Shown in pieces: positions 51,356-59,841 of a stretch of DNA of 64,000 nucleotides; the first letter of the stretch is position 1; each line of letters starts with the position of its first letter. Under the pieces are notes generated by a model that was given only the letters and a program-made list of their open reading frames with translations, was not told the DNA's origin and did no database searches. The stretch lies in the NCBI GenBank assembly GCA_963849105.1, contig CAWKGD010000002.1:1-64000 (forward strand), given 5' to 3'. Both the position numbers and the translations under genes were made by a program. This stretch comes from CAVRXQ01 sp963849105. Lineage in GTDB: Bacteria; Actinomycetota; Acidimicrobiia; Acidimicrobiales; Bog-793.

Positions 51356-51997
51356 GTGGCTGATTCGGACGACGGCTCTGGCGCGACTCCCGTCCTCAAG
51401 CTGACCGACGCCGCCCGCCAGGCGGTCCTGGAGGCGCGAGCCGGCGAGGCGAACGCCGAGAGCCTGGCGCTGTTCGTCGAGGTGACCGGCGCCCAGAACG
51501 GTGCGTACACCTACGAGATGTGGTTCGAGGCGCTCGCCGACGCGACCTCACGCGACGTCGTCAACGACTTCGACGACCTCGCCGTGGTGGTCGGTGGGGA
51601 CAGCGTCGACAAACTCACCGGCGCCACGCTGGACGCCGGCGAGCACGGGCTCGTGATGTTGAACCCGAACACGCCACGCACCCCCGCGCCGACGTCACCG
51701 GCTCCCCAGGGCGACACGACGAGCCCGGTCGCTCGCTCGGTGATCGCCATTCTCGAAGAGCAGGTGAATCCCCAGATCGCGATGCACGGCGGCCGGGCGG
51801 ACCTCGTCGCCGTCGACAACGGGATCGCCTACCTGCGGCTGTCAGGGGGATGCCAGGGATGTGGCCTCGCCGCGCTGACGCTTTCCCAGGGGATCCTGGT
51901 CGCGATCAAAGACGCGGTCCCCGAGATCGTCGACGTCGTCGACGTGACGGCGCACGCCGAGGGGACGAACCCCTACTACGAACCGGCAAAGAAGTAA
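51356..51997 (+). CDS. NifU C-terminal domain / NfuA-like iron-sulfur carrier
   Basis: 213 residues. An A-type-carrier-like N-terminal domain (LKLTDAARQAVLEARAGE...FDDLAVVVGGDSVDKLTGATLD) is fused to a NifU C-terminal domain with the cluster-binding motif GGCQGCGLAALTLSQGI. The domain order is that of NfuA, which delivers 4Fe-4S clusters to target enzymes. The family name suits, but actinobacterial homologues differ from E. coli NfuA, so no symbol is given. GTG 51356. The chorismate synthase gene starts 10 bases after its stop. Confidence 0.88.
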   Translation: MADSDDGSGATPVLKLTDAARQAVLEARAGEANAESLALFVEVTGAQNGAYTYEMWFEALADATSRDVVNDFDDLAVVVGGDSVDKLTGATLDAGEHGLVMLNPNTPRTPAPTSPAPQGDTTSPVARSVIAILEEQVNPQIAMHGGRADLVAVDNGIAYLRLSGGCQGCGLAALTLSQGILVAIKDAVPEIVDVVDVTAHAEGTNPYYEPAKK

Positions 51998-52007
51998 CTC
52001 GCCGGGC

Positions 52008-53213
52008 GTGCTCCGTTTCCTCACCGCCGGGGAATCGCACGGGAGGGCTCTCGTCGTCATCGTCGAGGGGCTCCCTGCCGGCCTGCGCGTCTCCGCGGAG
52101 GCGATCTCGGACGAGCTCGCCAGGCGCCGCCTCGGTTACGGGCGCGGACCGCGCATGCGCTTCGAGCGCGATGAACTGACGCTTCTGGGCGGCGTGCGCC
52201 ATGGGCGCACCCTCGGCTCGCCGGTCGCGATCGAGATCGCCAACACCGAGTGGGCGAAGTGGGAACAAGAGATGTCTCCGGAGCCGGGCGCGCCGGCGCG
52301 CGAGCTCAGCACACCGCGGCCCGGCCACGCGGACCTCGCCGGCATGTTGAAGTACGGCTTTTCCGACGCCCGCGACGTCCTCGAGCGCGCCTCGGCGCGC
52401 GAGACGGCGGCGCGCGTCGCGGCGGGGGGACTCGCGAAGGCGCTCCTTCAAGAGATCGGCGTCGCAGTTTTGAGCCACGTCGTCGCGATGGGCTCGGTGA
52501 AGGCCGCACCAGGGCTGCGGCCCGCACCGGGAGATCTCGAGGGGGTCGACGCGTCCGAGGTGCGCTGTTTCGACGCCGACGCCGAGCAGAAGATGATCGC
52601 CGAGATCAAAGAGGCGGCGAAGGACGGCGACTCGCTCGGCGGCGCCGCCGAGGTGCTCGCCTACGGGGTGCCGGTCGGCCTCGGAAGCCATGTCCAGTGG
52701 GACCGCAAACTCGACGGATTGCTCGCGCAGGCGGTGATGAGCATCCCGGCGGTGAAAGCGGTCGAGATCGGCGAGGCATTCGCGATCGCGGAACGGCGCG
52801 GCTCGGAGTCGCACGACGCGATCGAGTGGGACGGCTCGGCGAAGCGCTACTCGCGACCGACCTCGCGGGCGGGTGGGATCGAGGGCGGGATCTCGAACGG
52901 CTCGTTGATCGCCGTGCGCGCGGTCATGAAGCCGCTCTCGACGCTCTCGCGGCCCGTCATCCCGACGGTCGACACGAAGACGAAGGAATCGACGGTCTCT
53001 TTCAAAGAGCGCACCGACGTGACGTCGGTGCCGGCGATGGGCGTCGTCGCCGAGACGATGGTCGCGCTCGTGCTCGCCTCCGAGGCGCTCCGCAAGTTCG
53101 GCGGCGACTCGGTCGCCGAATTCGTCCGCAACCATGCAAACTTCGAAGCCGCGACGCACGAGACGCCGTCGGCGGCGCCCGAGCTCACCGTCGTGCCCGA
53201 AGTCGGGACGTGA
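52008..53213 (+). CDS. aroC: Chorismate synthase
   Basis: 401 residues. GESHGRALVVIVEGLPAGL, RRRLGYGRGPRMRFERDEL, GVRHGRTLGSPVAIEI, RPGHADLAGMLKYGFSDARDVLERASARETAARVAAG and the C-terminal SRAGGIEGGISNG are all chorismate synthase signatures. FMN-dependent, last step of the shikimate pathway. GTG 52008. Its stop overlaps the aroK start (TGATG). Confidence 0.97.
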   Translation: MLRFLTAGESHGRALVVIVEGLPAGLRVSAEAISDELARRRLGYGRGPRMRFERDELTLLGGVRHGRTLGSPVAIEIANTEWAKWEQEMSPEPGAPARELSTPRPGHADLAGMLKYGFSDARDVLERASARETAARVAAGGLAKALLQEIGVAVLSHVVAMGSVKAAPGLRPAPGDLEGVDASEVRCFDADAEQKMIAEIKEAAKDGDSLGGAAEVLAYGVPVGLGSHVQWDRKLDGLLAQAVMSIPAVKAVEIGEAFAIAERRGSESHDAIEWDGSAKRYSRPTSRAGGIEGGISNGSLIAVRAVMKPLSTLSRPVIPTVDTKTKESTVSFKERTDVTSVPAMGVVAETMVALVLASEALRKFGGDSVAEFVRNHANFEAATHETPSAAPELTVVPEVGT

Positions 53214-56200
53214 TGGGGTTTCCCGATCCGCGCGGGCGCCGCCACATCGTGCTCGTCGGGATGATGGGCGCCGGCAAGACGTCAACTGGTCGACGTCTTG
53301 CCGCGCTGTTGCAGCGGAAGTTCGTCGACACCGACGCGGTGATCGAGACCGAGTCCCAGATGACGATCGGTGAGCTGTTCCAACGTGACGGCGAGCAGGC
53401 GTTCCGGGTGATCGAGCGCCGGGTGTTCGCCGACGCGCTCTCGTCAACCGAGCCGTCGGTGATCGCCACTGGTGGCGGCGCGGTCTTGGACGACGAGATC
53501 CGAAAGCGCGTCGCGCAAGAGGGCGAAGTCGTCTGGCTGCGTGCGCGGACCGCGACGCTTGCCGAGCGGGTCGAAGGGATCCCGGAGCGACCGCTGCTCG
53601 GCGAGGACGCGCACGCCACCCTCGCCGACTTGGAGCCGCAGCGACGGCCGCTCTACGAGCAGGTGGCGAGTTCGGTCATCGACGTCGACGACCTCGATCC
53701 CGAAGCGACGGTGACGGCGGTCATCCGCGCCATCCAACGGCGCGTCGACGTCCTGACGGCGCAGCGGAGCTACCCGGTCATCGTCGGCCCGGGTGCCCGT
53801 CACCTCCTCCGGGAGTTCGTCCCGCCAAGGGCGCGCACGGCGGCGATCGTCACCCAAGCCGGACTGAACATCTCTGTCGTCCCCGGCATCGAAGAGGCCG
53901 AGTTCGTCATCGGCCTCGGCGAGCAGGCGAAGTCGCTCGAGACGATCGAAGAGCTCTGTCGGGGCTTTGCCCGGGCGGGGATGCACCGTGACGACGTCGT
54001 CGTCGCGCTCGGCGGCGGCGTCGTGACCGACGTATCGGGGTTCGCCGCGGCGTGTTTCCATCGCGGCCTGGCGGTGATCCACGTCGCGACGACCCTCCTT
54101 GCGCAGATCGACGCGGCGATCGGTGGCAAGACGGGCGTCAACCTGCCGGAGGGAAAGAACCTCGTCGGTGCGTACTGGCAGCCCCTGGCGGTCGTCTGTG
54201 ACACCGATCTGCTGGCGTCGCTTCCCGATGCCGAGTGGGTCTCGGGATTGGGTGAGATGGCGAAGTACGAGCTGCTGGGGCTCGGCAATCTCGGCGACTT
54301 GCCGCTCCCCGATCGGGTCGCGTCGTGCGTGGCGATGAAGGCGGAGTACGTCTCGGCCGACGAACGCGACGGCGACAGGAGGCGGCTGCTGAACTACGGT
54401 CACACGCTCGCCCACGCCCTCGAGGCCGAGCACTTCGGCGCCGACGGTGGTCACATCCGCCACGGCGAGGCCGTCGCCATCGGGCTCGTCTTCGCCGCCC
54501 GGCTCGCCCGCGTTTTGGGCCGGGTCGACGACGACGCCGTCGCGCACCACGTCGCCGTCGTCGAGGGTTACGGACTGCCGAGCGCGCTTCCCACCGGGGT
54601 CGACCTCAGCCGGCTCGTCGAGTTCATGGAGCGCGACAAGAAGGGCGGCGAGGGCCTCACCTTCGTGCTCGACGGTCCGCAAGGCTTCGCCGTTGTGAGC
54701 GGGGTCGAAGAAAACGCCGTCCGCGAGGCGCTCGCCGAGTCCCGGGCGGCCGAAGCCGTCGCCGGCCCGCCGGGGGGACGCGATGAGTCTCCCGGTCGTG
54801 TTGTTGTTGTCGGGGCCGAACCTCGCGCTGCTCGGCGAACGCGAACCCGCCGTCTATGGCACAGAGACCCTCGCCGAGCACGTCGAACGGGCCGAGAAGG
54901 TCGCCGCCCGCCTCGGTGCGGCGCTCGAGCACGTCCAGTCCGACAGCGAAGCGGGCCTCGTCGAAGCGGTGCACCGGGCGAGGGATCGCGTCGCGGCGAT
55001 CGTTGTCAACGCCGGGGCGCTGTCGCATTACGGTTGGTCGTTGCACGACGCGCTTGGCGCGTTTTCTGGTCCGATCATCGAGGTACACCTGTCGAACCCG
55101 CTTGCGCGCGAGCGATGGAGACACGCATCGGTGATTGCTCCGGTCGCCGACGGGTACGTCGCGGGTATGGGGGGGTTCGGCTACGAGCTGGCGGTCATGG
55201 CTGCCGCTCGGATGCTCGATCTGTCAGGAGAGGATTCCTAGTGGTCGTCGAAGTGATCGCTGATCCAAAGCGCGCGCGCAAGAAGGCACCCGGGCGCGAG
55301 CTGCCGCCGATGGAGGTAGCAAAGCGCCTCGGCAAGTTGCGCCACCGTCTCGAACAAGAGCACTTGGGTGGGTTGCTCGTCACCGCGCTGGCGAATGTCC
55401 GATACCTGACGGGGTTCTCGGGGTCGGCGGCGATGCTGCTCGTCACCCCGTCGCGGGTGCTGTTCCTCACCGACGGCCGGTACAAGGACCAGTCGGCGGC
55501 GCAGCTTTCCGCGGCCGGCGTCGAGGCGGACCTCGTCGTCGGCAAGAACGCCGACCAGCTGAAAGCGCTCGAGCGCTCGACTAAGGCGCTCAAGCGCGTC
55601 GGTTTGGAGGCCGACGCAGCGTCCTGGAAGTTCGCAACGCGCCTTTCCGAGCAGCTGGCACCGGAGATATCGGCGACGTCTGGGCTCGTCGAAGCGCTCC
55701 GGGCCGTGAAGGACGCCGGCGAGGTGGCGCGCATCGAGCGTGCCTGTGACATCGCCGACGTCGCCCTCGCGCAGACGAAGGAGCGACTGAAGCACGGCGT
55801 CACCGAAGAGGAGTTCGCAGCCGAGCTCGACTATGAGATGCGCAAGCGCGGCGCCGCGTCGCTGGGATTCGACACGATCGTCGCCTGCGGTCCGAACGCC
55901 GCGCTGCCGCACCACCAACCGACCGATCGGGCGATCGTCGAAGGGGAGCTCATCGTCATCGACTTCGGCGCCTGTTTCGACGGATACCGCTCCGACATGA
56001 CTCGCACCGTGTGCATCGGGGAGCCGAAAGGTGTCGCGGCGGAGGTCCTCGACGCGGTCGCCGCATCGCAACGGGCAGGCCTGCTTGCCGTGAAGGCGGG
56101 CGTGCGCGCCGGCGACGTCGACAGGGCCTGCCGTGAGTCGCTCGCCGAGGCCGGGTATGCCGAAGCATTCAGCCATTCGACCGGCCACGGCGTCGGCCTC

Positions 56201-56386
56201 GACATCCACGAGGCTCCGACCGTTGCCGACGGCAGCGAGGACGTGTTGGAAGCAGGAACGGTGATCACCGTCGAACCCGGTGTCTATCTCCCCGGCGAAA
56301 CGGGTGCGCGCATCGAGGACACCGTCGTCGTGACGACATCAGGTTGCCGCCCGCTGACAAAGACGACGAAGGATGCGGTGATCTGA
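53213..56386 (+). CDS. aroKB: Bifunctional shikimate kinase / 3-dehydroquinate synthase (AroKB); frame remains open to the pepP stop
   Basis: The AroK domain (residues 1-170) has the P-loop VGMMGAGKTSTGRRLA and RVIERRVFADAL; ATGGGAVLDDEIR is the shikimate site. AroB follows without a stop (from about 185: YPVIVGPGARHLL, VVALGGGVVTDVSGFAAACFHRG, IGGKTGVNLPEGKNLVGAYWQP, then NYGHTLAHALE) and is complete by about 54,770. No stop codon then occurs in this frame: it reads through the aroQ gene in a different frame and continues in frame with PepP to 56386. A run of six G at 54773-54778 just before the aroQ ATG is suspicious, since a seventh G would create an ATGA stop-start overlap. I infer that the functional protein is AroKB of about 520 residues and the rest is read-through. 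Confidence 0.75.
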   Translation: MGFPDPRGRRHIVLVGMMGAGKTSTGRRLAALLQRKFVDTDAVIETESQMTIGELFQRDGEQAFRVIERRVFADALSSTEPSVIATGGGAVLDDEIRKRVAQEGEVVWLRARTATLAERVEGIPERPLLGEDAHATLADLEPQRRPLYEQVASSVIDVDDLDPEATVTAVIRAIQRRVDVLTAQRSYPVIVGPGARHLLREFVPPRARTAAIVTQAGLNISVVPGIEEAEFVIGLGEQAKSLETIEELCRGFARAGMHRDDVVVALGGGVVTDVSGFAAACFHRGLAVIHVATTLLAQIDAAIGGKTGVNLPEGKNLVGAYWQPLAVVCDTDLLASLPDAEWVSGLGEMAKYELLGLGNLGDLPLPDRVASCVAMKAEYVSADERDGDRRRLLNYGHTLAHALEAEHFGADGGHIRHGEAVAIGLVFAARLARVLGRVDDDAVAHHVAVVEGYGLPSALPTGVDLSRLVEFMERDKKGGEGLTFVLDGPQGFAVVSGVEENAVREALAESRAAEAVAGPPGGRDESPGRVVVVGAEPRAARRTRTRRLWHRDPRRARRTGREGRRPPRCGARARPVRQRSGPRRSGAPGEGSRRGDRCQRRGAVALRLVVARRAWRVFWSDHRGTPVEPACARAMETRIGDCSGRRRVRRGYGGVRLRAGGHGCRSDARSVRRGFLVVVEVIADPKRARKKAPGRELPPMEVAKRLGKLRHRLEQEHLGGLLVTALANVRYLTGFSGSAAMLLVTPSRVLFLTDGRYKDQSAAQLSAAGVEADLVVGKNADQLKALERSTKALKRVGLEADAASWKFATRLSEQLAPEISATSGLVEALRAVKDAGEVARIERACDIADVALAQTKERLKHGVTEEEFAAELDYEMRKRGAASLGFDTIVACGPNAALPHHQPTDRAIVEGELIVIDFGACFDGYRSDMTRTVCIGEPKGVAAEVLDAVAASQRAGLLAVKAGVRAGDVDRACRESLAEAGYAEAFSHSTGHGVGLDIHEAPTVADGSEDVLEAGTVITVEPGVYLPGETGARIEDTVVVTTSGCRPLTKTTKDAVI
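54783..55241 (+). CDS. aroQ: Type II 3-dehydroquinate dehydratase
   Basis: 152 residues. SGPNLALLGEREPAVYGTETL (catalytic Tyr), NAGALSHYGWSLHDAL (catalytic His region; NPGA is NAGA here), EVHLSNPLARERWRHASVIAPVADGYVAGMG. Type II dehydratases are dodecameric and act in the shikimate pathway. ATG 54783 follows a G-rich ribosome site. Its frame is different from the AroKB frame that runs across it; the stop TAG overlaps the pepP GTG (TAGTG). Confidence 0.92.
   Translation: MSLPVVLLLSGPNLALLGEREPAVYGTETLAEHVERAEKVAARLGAALEHVQSDSEAGLVEAVHRARDRVAAIVVNAGALSHYGWSLHDALGAFSGPIIEVHLSNPLARERWRHASVIAPVADGYVAGMGGFGYELAVMAAARMLDLSGEDS
55241..56386 (+). CDS. pepP: Aminopeptidase P family (M24) Xaa-Pro peptidase
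   Basis: 381 residues from GTG 55241. Metal ligands of the pita-bread fold: Asp in VIDFGACFDGYRSDMTRTV, His in SHSTGHGVGLDIHEAP, Glu in VITVEPGVYLPGETGARIEDTVV. An own ribosome site, AGGAGAGG, lies seven bases before GTG 55241, and the start overlaps the aroQ stop. This strongly suggests independent translation even though the AroKB frame also reads into it. Cleaves N-terminal residues before proline. Stop overlaps efp as TGATG. Confidence 0.93.
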   Translation: MVVEVIADPKRARKKAPGRELPPMEVAKRLGKLRHRLEQEHLGGLLVTALANVRYLTGFSGSAAMLLVTPSRVLFLTDGRYKDQSAAQLSAAGVEADLVVGKNADQLKALERSTKALKRVGLEADAASWKFATRLSEQLAPEISATSGLVEALRAVKDAGEVARIERACDIADVALAQTKERLKHGVTEEEFAAELDYEMRKRGAASLGFDTIVACGPNAALPHHQPTDRAIVEGELIVIDFGACFDGYRSDMTRTVCIGEPKGVAAEVLDAVAASQRAGLLAVKAGVRAGDVDRACRESLAEAGYAEAFSHSTGHGVGLDIHEAPTVADGSEDVLEAGTVITVEPGVYLPGETGARIEDTVVVTTSGCRPLTKTTKDAVI

Positions 56387-56946
56387 TGGCGATCTCGACG
56401 AACGACTTGAAAAACGGGATGGCGCTCGATCTCCCAGACGGTCTGTACGCGGTCGTCGAGTTCCAGCATGTGAAGCCCGGCAAGGGTGGCGCGTTCGTGC
56501 GGACGAAGCTGCGCAACATGCGGACGAAGGCGGTCTTGGAGCGGACCTTCCGCGCCGACGAACGTGTCGAGCAGGCGGTCATCGACAAGCGCGAGATGCA
56601 GTACCTCTACCGCGACGGCGCCGACTTCGTACTCATGGACAACGTCTCGTTCGACCAGATGACGGTCCCCGAGTCCTCTGTCGGCGAGGCGGCGAACTTT
56701 TTGAAGGCCGGTGACTCGGTGGTCGTCGTCTTGTACGGGACCGAGATCGTCGACATCGAGCTGCCCGCCGCGGTCGAGCTGGAGGTGACCGAGACCGAAC
56801 CGGGAATGCAGGGGGATCGCGTCTCGGGTGCCCGCAAACCGGCAACGACCGAGACCGGACTCGTCGTCCAGGTCCCGCTCTTCATCAGCATCGGGGAGCG
56901 CATCAAAGTCGACACGCGCTCTGGTGAGTACCTCACGCGCGCGTAG
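56386..56946 (+). CDS. efp: Elongation factor P
   Basis: 186 residues. MAISTNDLKNGMALDLPDGLYAVVEFQHVKPGKGGAFVRTKLRN: Lys in KPGKGG is the functional tip residue; C-terminal OB domain ends TGLVVQVPLFISIGERIKVDTRSGEYLTRA. Rescues ribosomes stalled at polyproline. ATG 56386 overlaps the pepP stop. No EpmA/EarP-type modification gene nearby. Confidence 0.97.
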   Translation: MAISTNDLKNGMALDLPDGLYAVVEFQHVKPGKGGAFVRTKLRNMRTKAVLERTFRADERVEQAVIDKREMQYLYRDGADFVLMDNVSFDQMTVPESSVGEAANFLKAGDSVVVVLYGTEIVDIELPAAVELEVTETEPGMQGDRVSGARKPATTETGLVVQVPLFISIGERIKVDTRSGEYLTRA

Positions 56947-57352
56947 GGGACAGGAACCCACCCCCAGCGAGCGGCGCGCCGCGCGTGAGCGCGCGCTCGA
57001 CCTTTTATACGAATCAGAAGCGAAGGACACGACACCGAGCGAAGTGCTCGCTGCCTTGCCGGTCGAACCTGATCCTTTCGCCGAAGAGCTCGTGCGGGGC
57101 GTCGAAGGTGATCTCGAGACGATCGACGCGTTGATCGCCAAGCACGCCGAAGGGTGGGCGGTCGATCGGATGCCGGCCGTCGACCGGCAGCTGATGCGGA
57201 TCGCGACCTACGAGTTGATCGCGCGGCTCGACGTGAGTCGGGCCGTTGTCATCGACGAAGCGGTCGATTTGGCGAAGGACTTCTCGACGGCGGAGTCCGG
57301 TGCCTACGTGAACGGTGTGCTCTCCGCGATCGCCGACGAGCTCGGCCGATGA
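56924..57352 (+). CDS. nusB: Transcription antitermination factor NusB
   Basis: 142 residues. RRAARERALDLLYESEAKDTTPSEVLAALP and the C-terminal VDRQLMRIATYELIARLDVSRAVVIDEAVDLAKDFSTAESGAYVNGVLSAIADEL are NusB signatures. Binds boxA RNA with NusE for rRNA antitermination. GTG 56924 lies inside the efp 3' end (23-base overlap). Stop overlaps the next start as ATGA. Confidence 0.95.
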   Translation: MSTSRARRGQEPTPSERRAARERALDLLYESEAKDTTPSEVLAALPVEPDPFAEELVRGVEGDLETIDALIAKHAEGWAVDRMPAVDRQLMRIATYELIARLDVSRAVVIDEAVDLAKDFSTAESGAYVNGVLSAIADELGR

Positions 57353-58446
57353 CTAGCAACGACGCCTACGCCGACTCGGGCGTCGACTACACGGTCTTGG
57401 ACGAGGGAAAGCGTCGCGCGCTGACCGCGGCGCGGGCGACTGCGCAAAATGCCGTTGGGCGCGGAGCGGTCGTTGACCCATCGAGTTACGGCGAACCGGC
57501 GGCGATCGTCCACGTCGGCGACGAGGATTTCGCCTTCGTGCTCGAATGCCTCGGCACGAAGTCGCTTGTCGCGAGCGAGGTCGAGGCCGAGCTCGGGATC
57601 GACCGCTTCGCGGACGTCGGATACGACACCGTGGCGGCGGCGGTGAACGACTGCGCGTCCATCGGCGCCCTTCCCCTCGTCGTCAACGCCTACTTCGCGG
57701 CCGGGCCGGACTTCTACGAGACCGGGCGCCACGTGTCACTCGTCGAGGGATTCCGTCTCGCCTGCGACCAGGCGGGCGCGGCGTGGGGTGGAGGTGAGTC
57801 GCCGACGCTCGCTGGACTTGTCGCCGACGGCGCCGTCGACCTCGCCGCGGCTGTTCTCGGAAAGCTGCCGAGGGGGCGGGCGCCGCTGCTCGGCGGAGCG
57901 CTCGAAGCGGGCGATGTGATCGTGCTCGTCGCGTCGAGCGGCCTCCACCAAAACGGCGCCTCGCTCGCCCGCCGTGTCGCGCAGCAGGACCCGGCGTCGT
58001 GGTCGACGAAGCTGGGGTCTGGGCGCGCGCTCGGCGAGGCGGTTTTGGACCGTGGCCTCATCTACGTCGGACTGATGGAGGCGCTTTACGCGGTCGGCGT
58101 CGTCCCGCACTACGCGAGCCACATCACCGGACACGGGTGGCGAAAGCTGATGCGTGCCGATCGCGAGCTCACCTACCGGATCGACATGCTTCCCGAAGTG
58201 CCCGATGTCCTGGCGTTCCTGGTCGAGCGGGCGGGACTCGAACCGTCTGAGGCGTACGCGACGTTCAACATGGGCGCCGGCCTCGCACTCTTTGTCGCCG
58301 AGGGCGCGGCGGGAGAAGTGGTCGACGTCGCGCGCTCGGTCGGGATTCCGGCGCACGCGGCGGGTCGGGTGCAGGAGGGTGCGCGCCGGGTCCTCATCGC
58401 GCCGCTCGGCATCGAGTACGCATCAGACAGTCTCGAGATCCGCTAA
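57349..58446 (+). CDS. PurM-like AIR synthase-related protein
   Basis: 365 residues. The ATP/substrate motifs of the PurM superfamily are present (FLECLGTKSLVASEVEAELG, DRFADVGYDTVAAAVNDCASIGALPLVVNAYFAAG, HQNGASLARRV, HITGHGWRKLMRA, FNMGAGLALFV). The order and glycine-rich loops match phosphoribosylformylglycinamidine cyclo-ligase (PurM), but the sequence deviates from classical PurM, so a paralogue cannot be excluded. ATG 57349 overlaps the nusB stop. Cytoplasmic. Confidence 0.8.
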   Translation: MTSNDAYADSGVDYTVLDEGKRRALTAARATAQNAVGRGAVVDPSSYGEPAAIVHVGDEDFAFVLECLGTKSLVASEVEAELGIDRFADVGYDTVAAAVNDCASIGALPLVVNAYFAAGPDFYETGRHVSLVEGFRLACDQAGAAWGGGESPTLAGLVADGAVDLAAAVLGKLPRGRAPLLGGALEAGDVIVLVASSGLHQNGASLARRVAQQDPASWSTKLGSGRALGEAVLDRGLIYVGLMEALYAVGVVPHYASHITGHGWRKLMRADRELTYRIDMLPEVPDVLAFLVERAGLEPSEAYATFNMGAGLALFVAEGAAGEVVDVARSVGIPAHAAGRVQEGARRVLIAPLGIEYASDSLEIR

Positions 58447-58472
58447 CGAATCGGGTCCGCGAGGAGAGTCAA

Positions 58473-58844
58473 ATGTCAGAGACGGACTACGTCATCAACA
58501 TGGAGCCGCTTTATTCCGCGCTCGAGCGATTCGACGTCGACCAGATCGTCACCGGCGTCGACGCGCCCTGGTGGAACCAGACGTTGATCGGCATCGGCGA
58601 CGACCTCGTCCGCCTCGGCGTGTTCGAAGGGCAGTATCACTGGCACAAACACGACGACCAGGACGAGTTCTTCTTCGTGCTCGACGGCGCGATGCGCATC
58701 GAGCTCGAAGGTCATGACCCCGCCGAGCTCCGCAAGCACCAGGGCTTTTCTGTCCCGAAGGGCCTCAAGCACCGACCTGTCGTGCCGACGCGGTCGGTCG
58801 TTCTGATGATCGAGAAGGCGAGCATCGTTCCGACGGGAGACTGA
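58473..58844 (+). CDS. Cupin-domain protein
   Basis: 123 residues. A single cupin: GQYHWHKHDDQDEFFFVLDGAMRIELEG (metal-binding His-x-His and Glu) and VPKGLKHRPVVPTRSVVLMIEKA. ATG 58473 with GAGGAGAG upstream. Function unknown; it follows the PurM-like gene and abuts the convergent clpP without a gap. Confidence 0.88.
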   Translation: MSETDYVINMEPLYSALERFDVDQIVTGVDAPWWNQTLIGIGDDLVRLGVFEGQYHWHKHDDQDEFFFVLDGAMRIELEGHDPAELRKHQGFSVPKGLKHRPVVPTRSVVLMIEKASIVPTGD

Positions 58845-59519
58845 TCAGCTCACGCGGCGGACCTCTGCGGACTCGTCCTCGCGCAGCGCGGCGATTCCGT
58901 GGCGCGGCACGATGATCTCGTCGATCAGCCCATAACTTCGTGCTTCTTCGGGCGTCAAGAAGTAGTCGCGTTCGATGTCGCGCTTCACTTCTTCGACGGG
59001 CTTTCCGGAGTGGAAAGCGATGATCTCCGCCATCCGCTGGGTGAGCGAGAGCACTTCGCGCAGCTGGATCTCCATGTCGGTCGGCGCGCCCCGCGTCCCG
59101 GCGTGTCCTTGGTGGATCATCACCTTCGACGAGGGCAGCGCGAAGCGCTTCCCCCTCGCCCCACCGCACAACACCATCGCCGCAGCGGACATCGCCATGC
59201 CGACGGAGGTCGTCGAGACGTCGCAGCGGACGTGCTGCATCACGTCGTAGATCGCCATACCGGCGTACGCCGCTCCGCCCGGGGAATTGATGTAGAGCGT
59301 GATGTCCTTTTCGGGATCTTCTGCTTCCAGGTAGAGCATCTCGGCGATGATCAGGTTGGCGACGTCATCGTCGATCTCGCTTCCGAGAAACACGATGCGT
59401 TCTTTCAACAGCAACGAGAAGATGTCGAAGACGCGTTCACCGCGTCCCGACGACTCGATGACCGTCGGGATGATGGAGCGGAGTTGGGAACAGGCGGCGG
59501 AATCCCGTGTCGTTGGCAT
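58845..59519 (-). CDS. clpP: ATP-dependent Clp protease proteolytic subunit
   Basis: 224 residues with an intact triad: Ser111 (GMAMSAAAMV), His136 (MIHQGHAG) and Asp185 (ERDYFLTPEEA). A 20-residue N-terminal propeptide precedes RGERVFDIFSLLLKERIVFLGSEI. Forms the ClpP tetradecamer with a ClpC or ClpX ATPase. ATG 59519. Divergent from an XRE gene, with a perfect palindrome in between, so expression is likely repressed or activated from there. A catalytically dead homologue is encoded 0.3 kb away. Confidence 0.95.
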   Translation of the reverse strand: MPTTRDSAACSQLRSIIPTVIESSGRGERVFDIFSLLLKERIVFLGSEIDDDVANLIIAEMLYLEAEDPEKDITLYINSPGGAAYAGMAIYDVMQHVRCDVSTTSVGMAMSAAAMVLCGGARGKRFALPSSKVMIHQGHAGTRGAPTDMEIQLREVLSLTQRMAEIIAFHSGKPVEEVKRDIERDYFLTPEEARSYGLIDEIIVPRHGIAALREDESAEVRRVS

Positions 59520-59525
59520 CTCGGT

Positions 59526-59549
59526 TATGATATCTCAGATATGAGATAT
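59526..59549. promoter_or_regulatory. Perfect AT-rich palindrome in the clpP / XRE divergent promoter
   Basis: ATATCTCA (59530-59537) and TGAGATAT (59542-59549) are exact inverted copies around GATA. In this GC-rich genome an AT palindrome stands out. It overlaps a TATGAT hexamer (59526-59531) and the first possible ATG of the XRE gene. An operator for the XRE protein acting on both promoters is the simplest reading (inference). Confidence 0.7.
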
Positions 59550-59568
59550 GCGACGCGGGTCGTGCTCG

Positions 59569-59841
59569 ATGGCTGATGCAGCGCGCAAGCGCCGGCTGCC
59601 GGGCTTCAAGGAGATGGCCGAACGCCAGCGTGAGCTCGGCGCCGAGTTCGCACTGCGACGCCAGGCGCTCGGGCTCTCCCAGACCGAAGTCGCAGCGCGG
59701 ATGGGAACCTCGCAGTCGGCCGTGGCGCGTCTCGAGGCGGGCGCGCTCGACGTGCGGCTTTCGACGCTCGCCCGCTATGCCCAGGCACTCGGCGACGACG
59801 TCGACGTGCGCCTTCTCGGGCGAGACGCAAAGCGCCGATGA
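59569..59841 (+). CDS. XRE-family helix-turn-helix regulator
   Basis: 90 residues from ATG 59569 (an ATG 21 bases upstream lies in the palindrome). HTH_3: ALRRQALGLSQTEVAARMGTSQSAVARLEAGALDVRLSTLARYAQALG. Similar in size and place to ClgR-like regulators and to antitoxins; neither is proven. The divergent clpP and the directly following ClpP-like gene (start overlapping its stop) suggest it controls both. Confidence 0.82.
   Translation: MADAARKRRLPGFKEMAERQRELGAEFALRRQALGLSQTEVAARMGTSQSAVARLEAGALDVRLSTLARYAQALGDDVDVRLLGRDAKRR

Noticed and set aside
52250..53212. Frame upstream of the AroK start in the same phase
   Set aside because: Shadow within aroC; the protein begins at ATG 53213.
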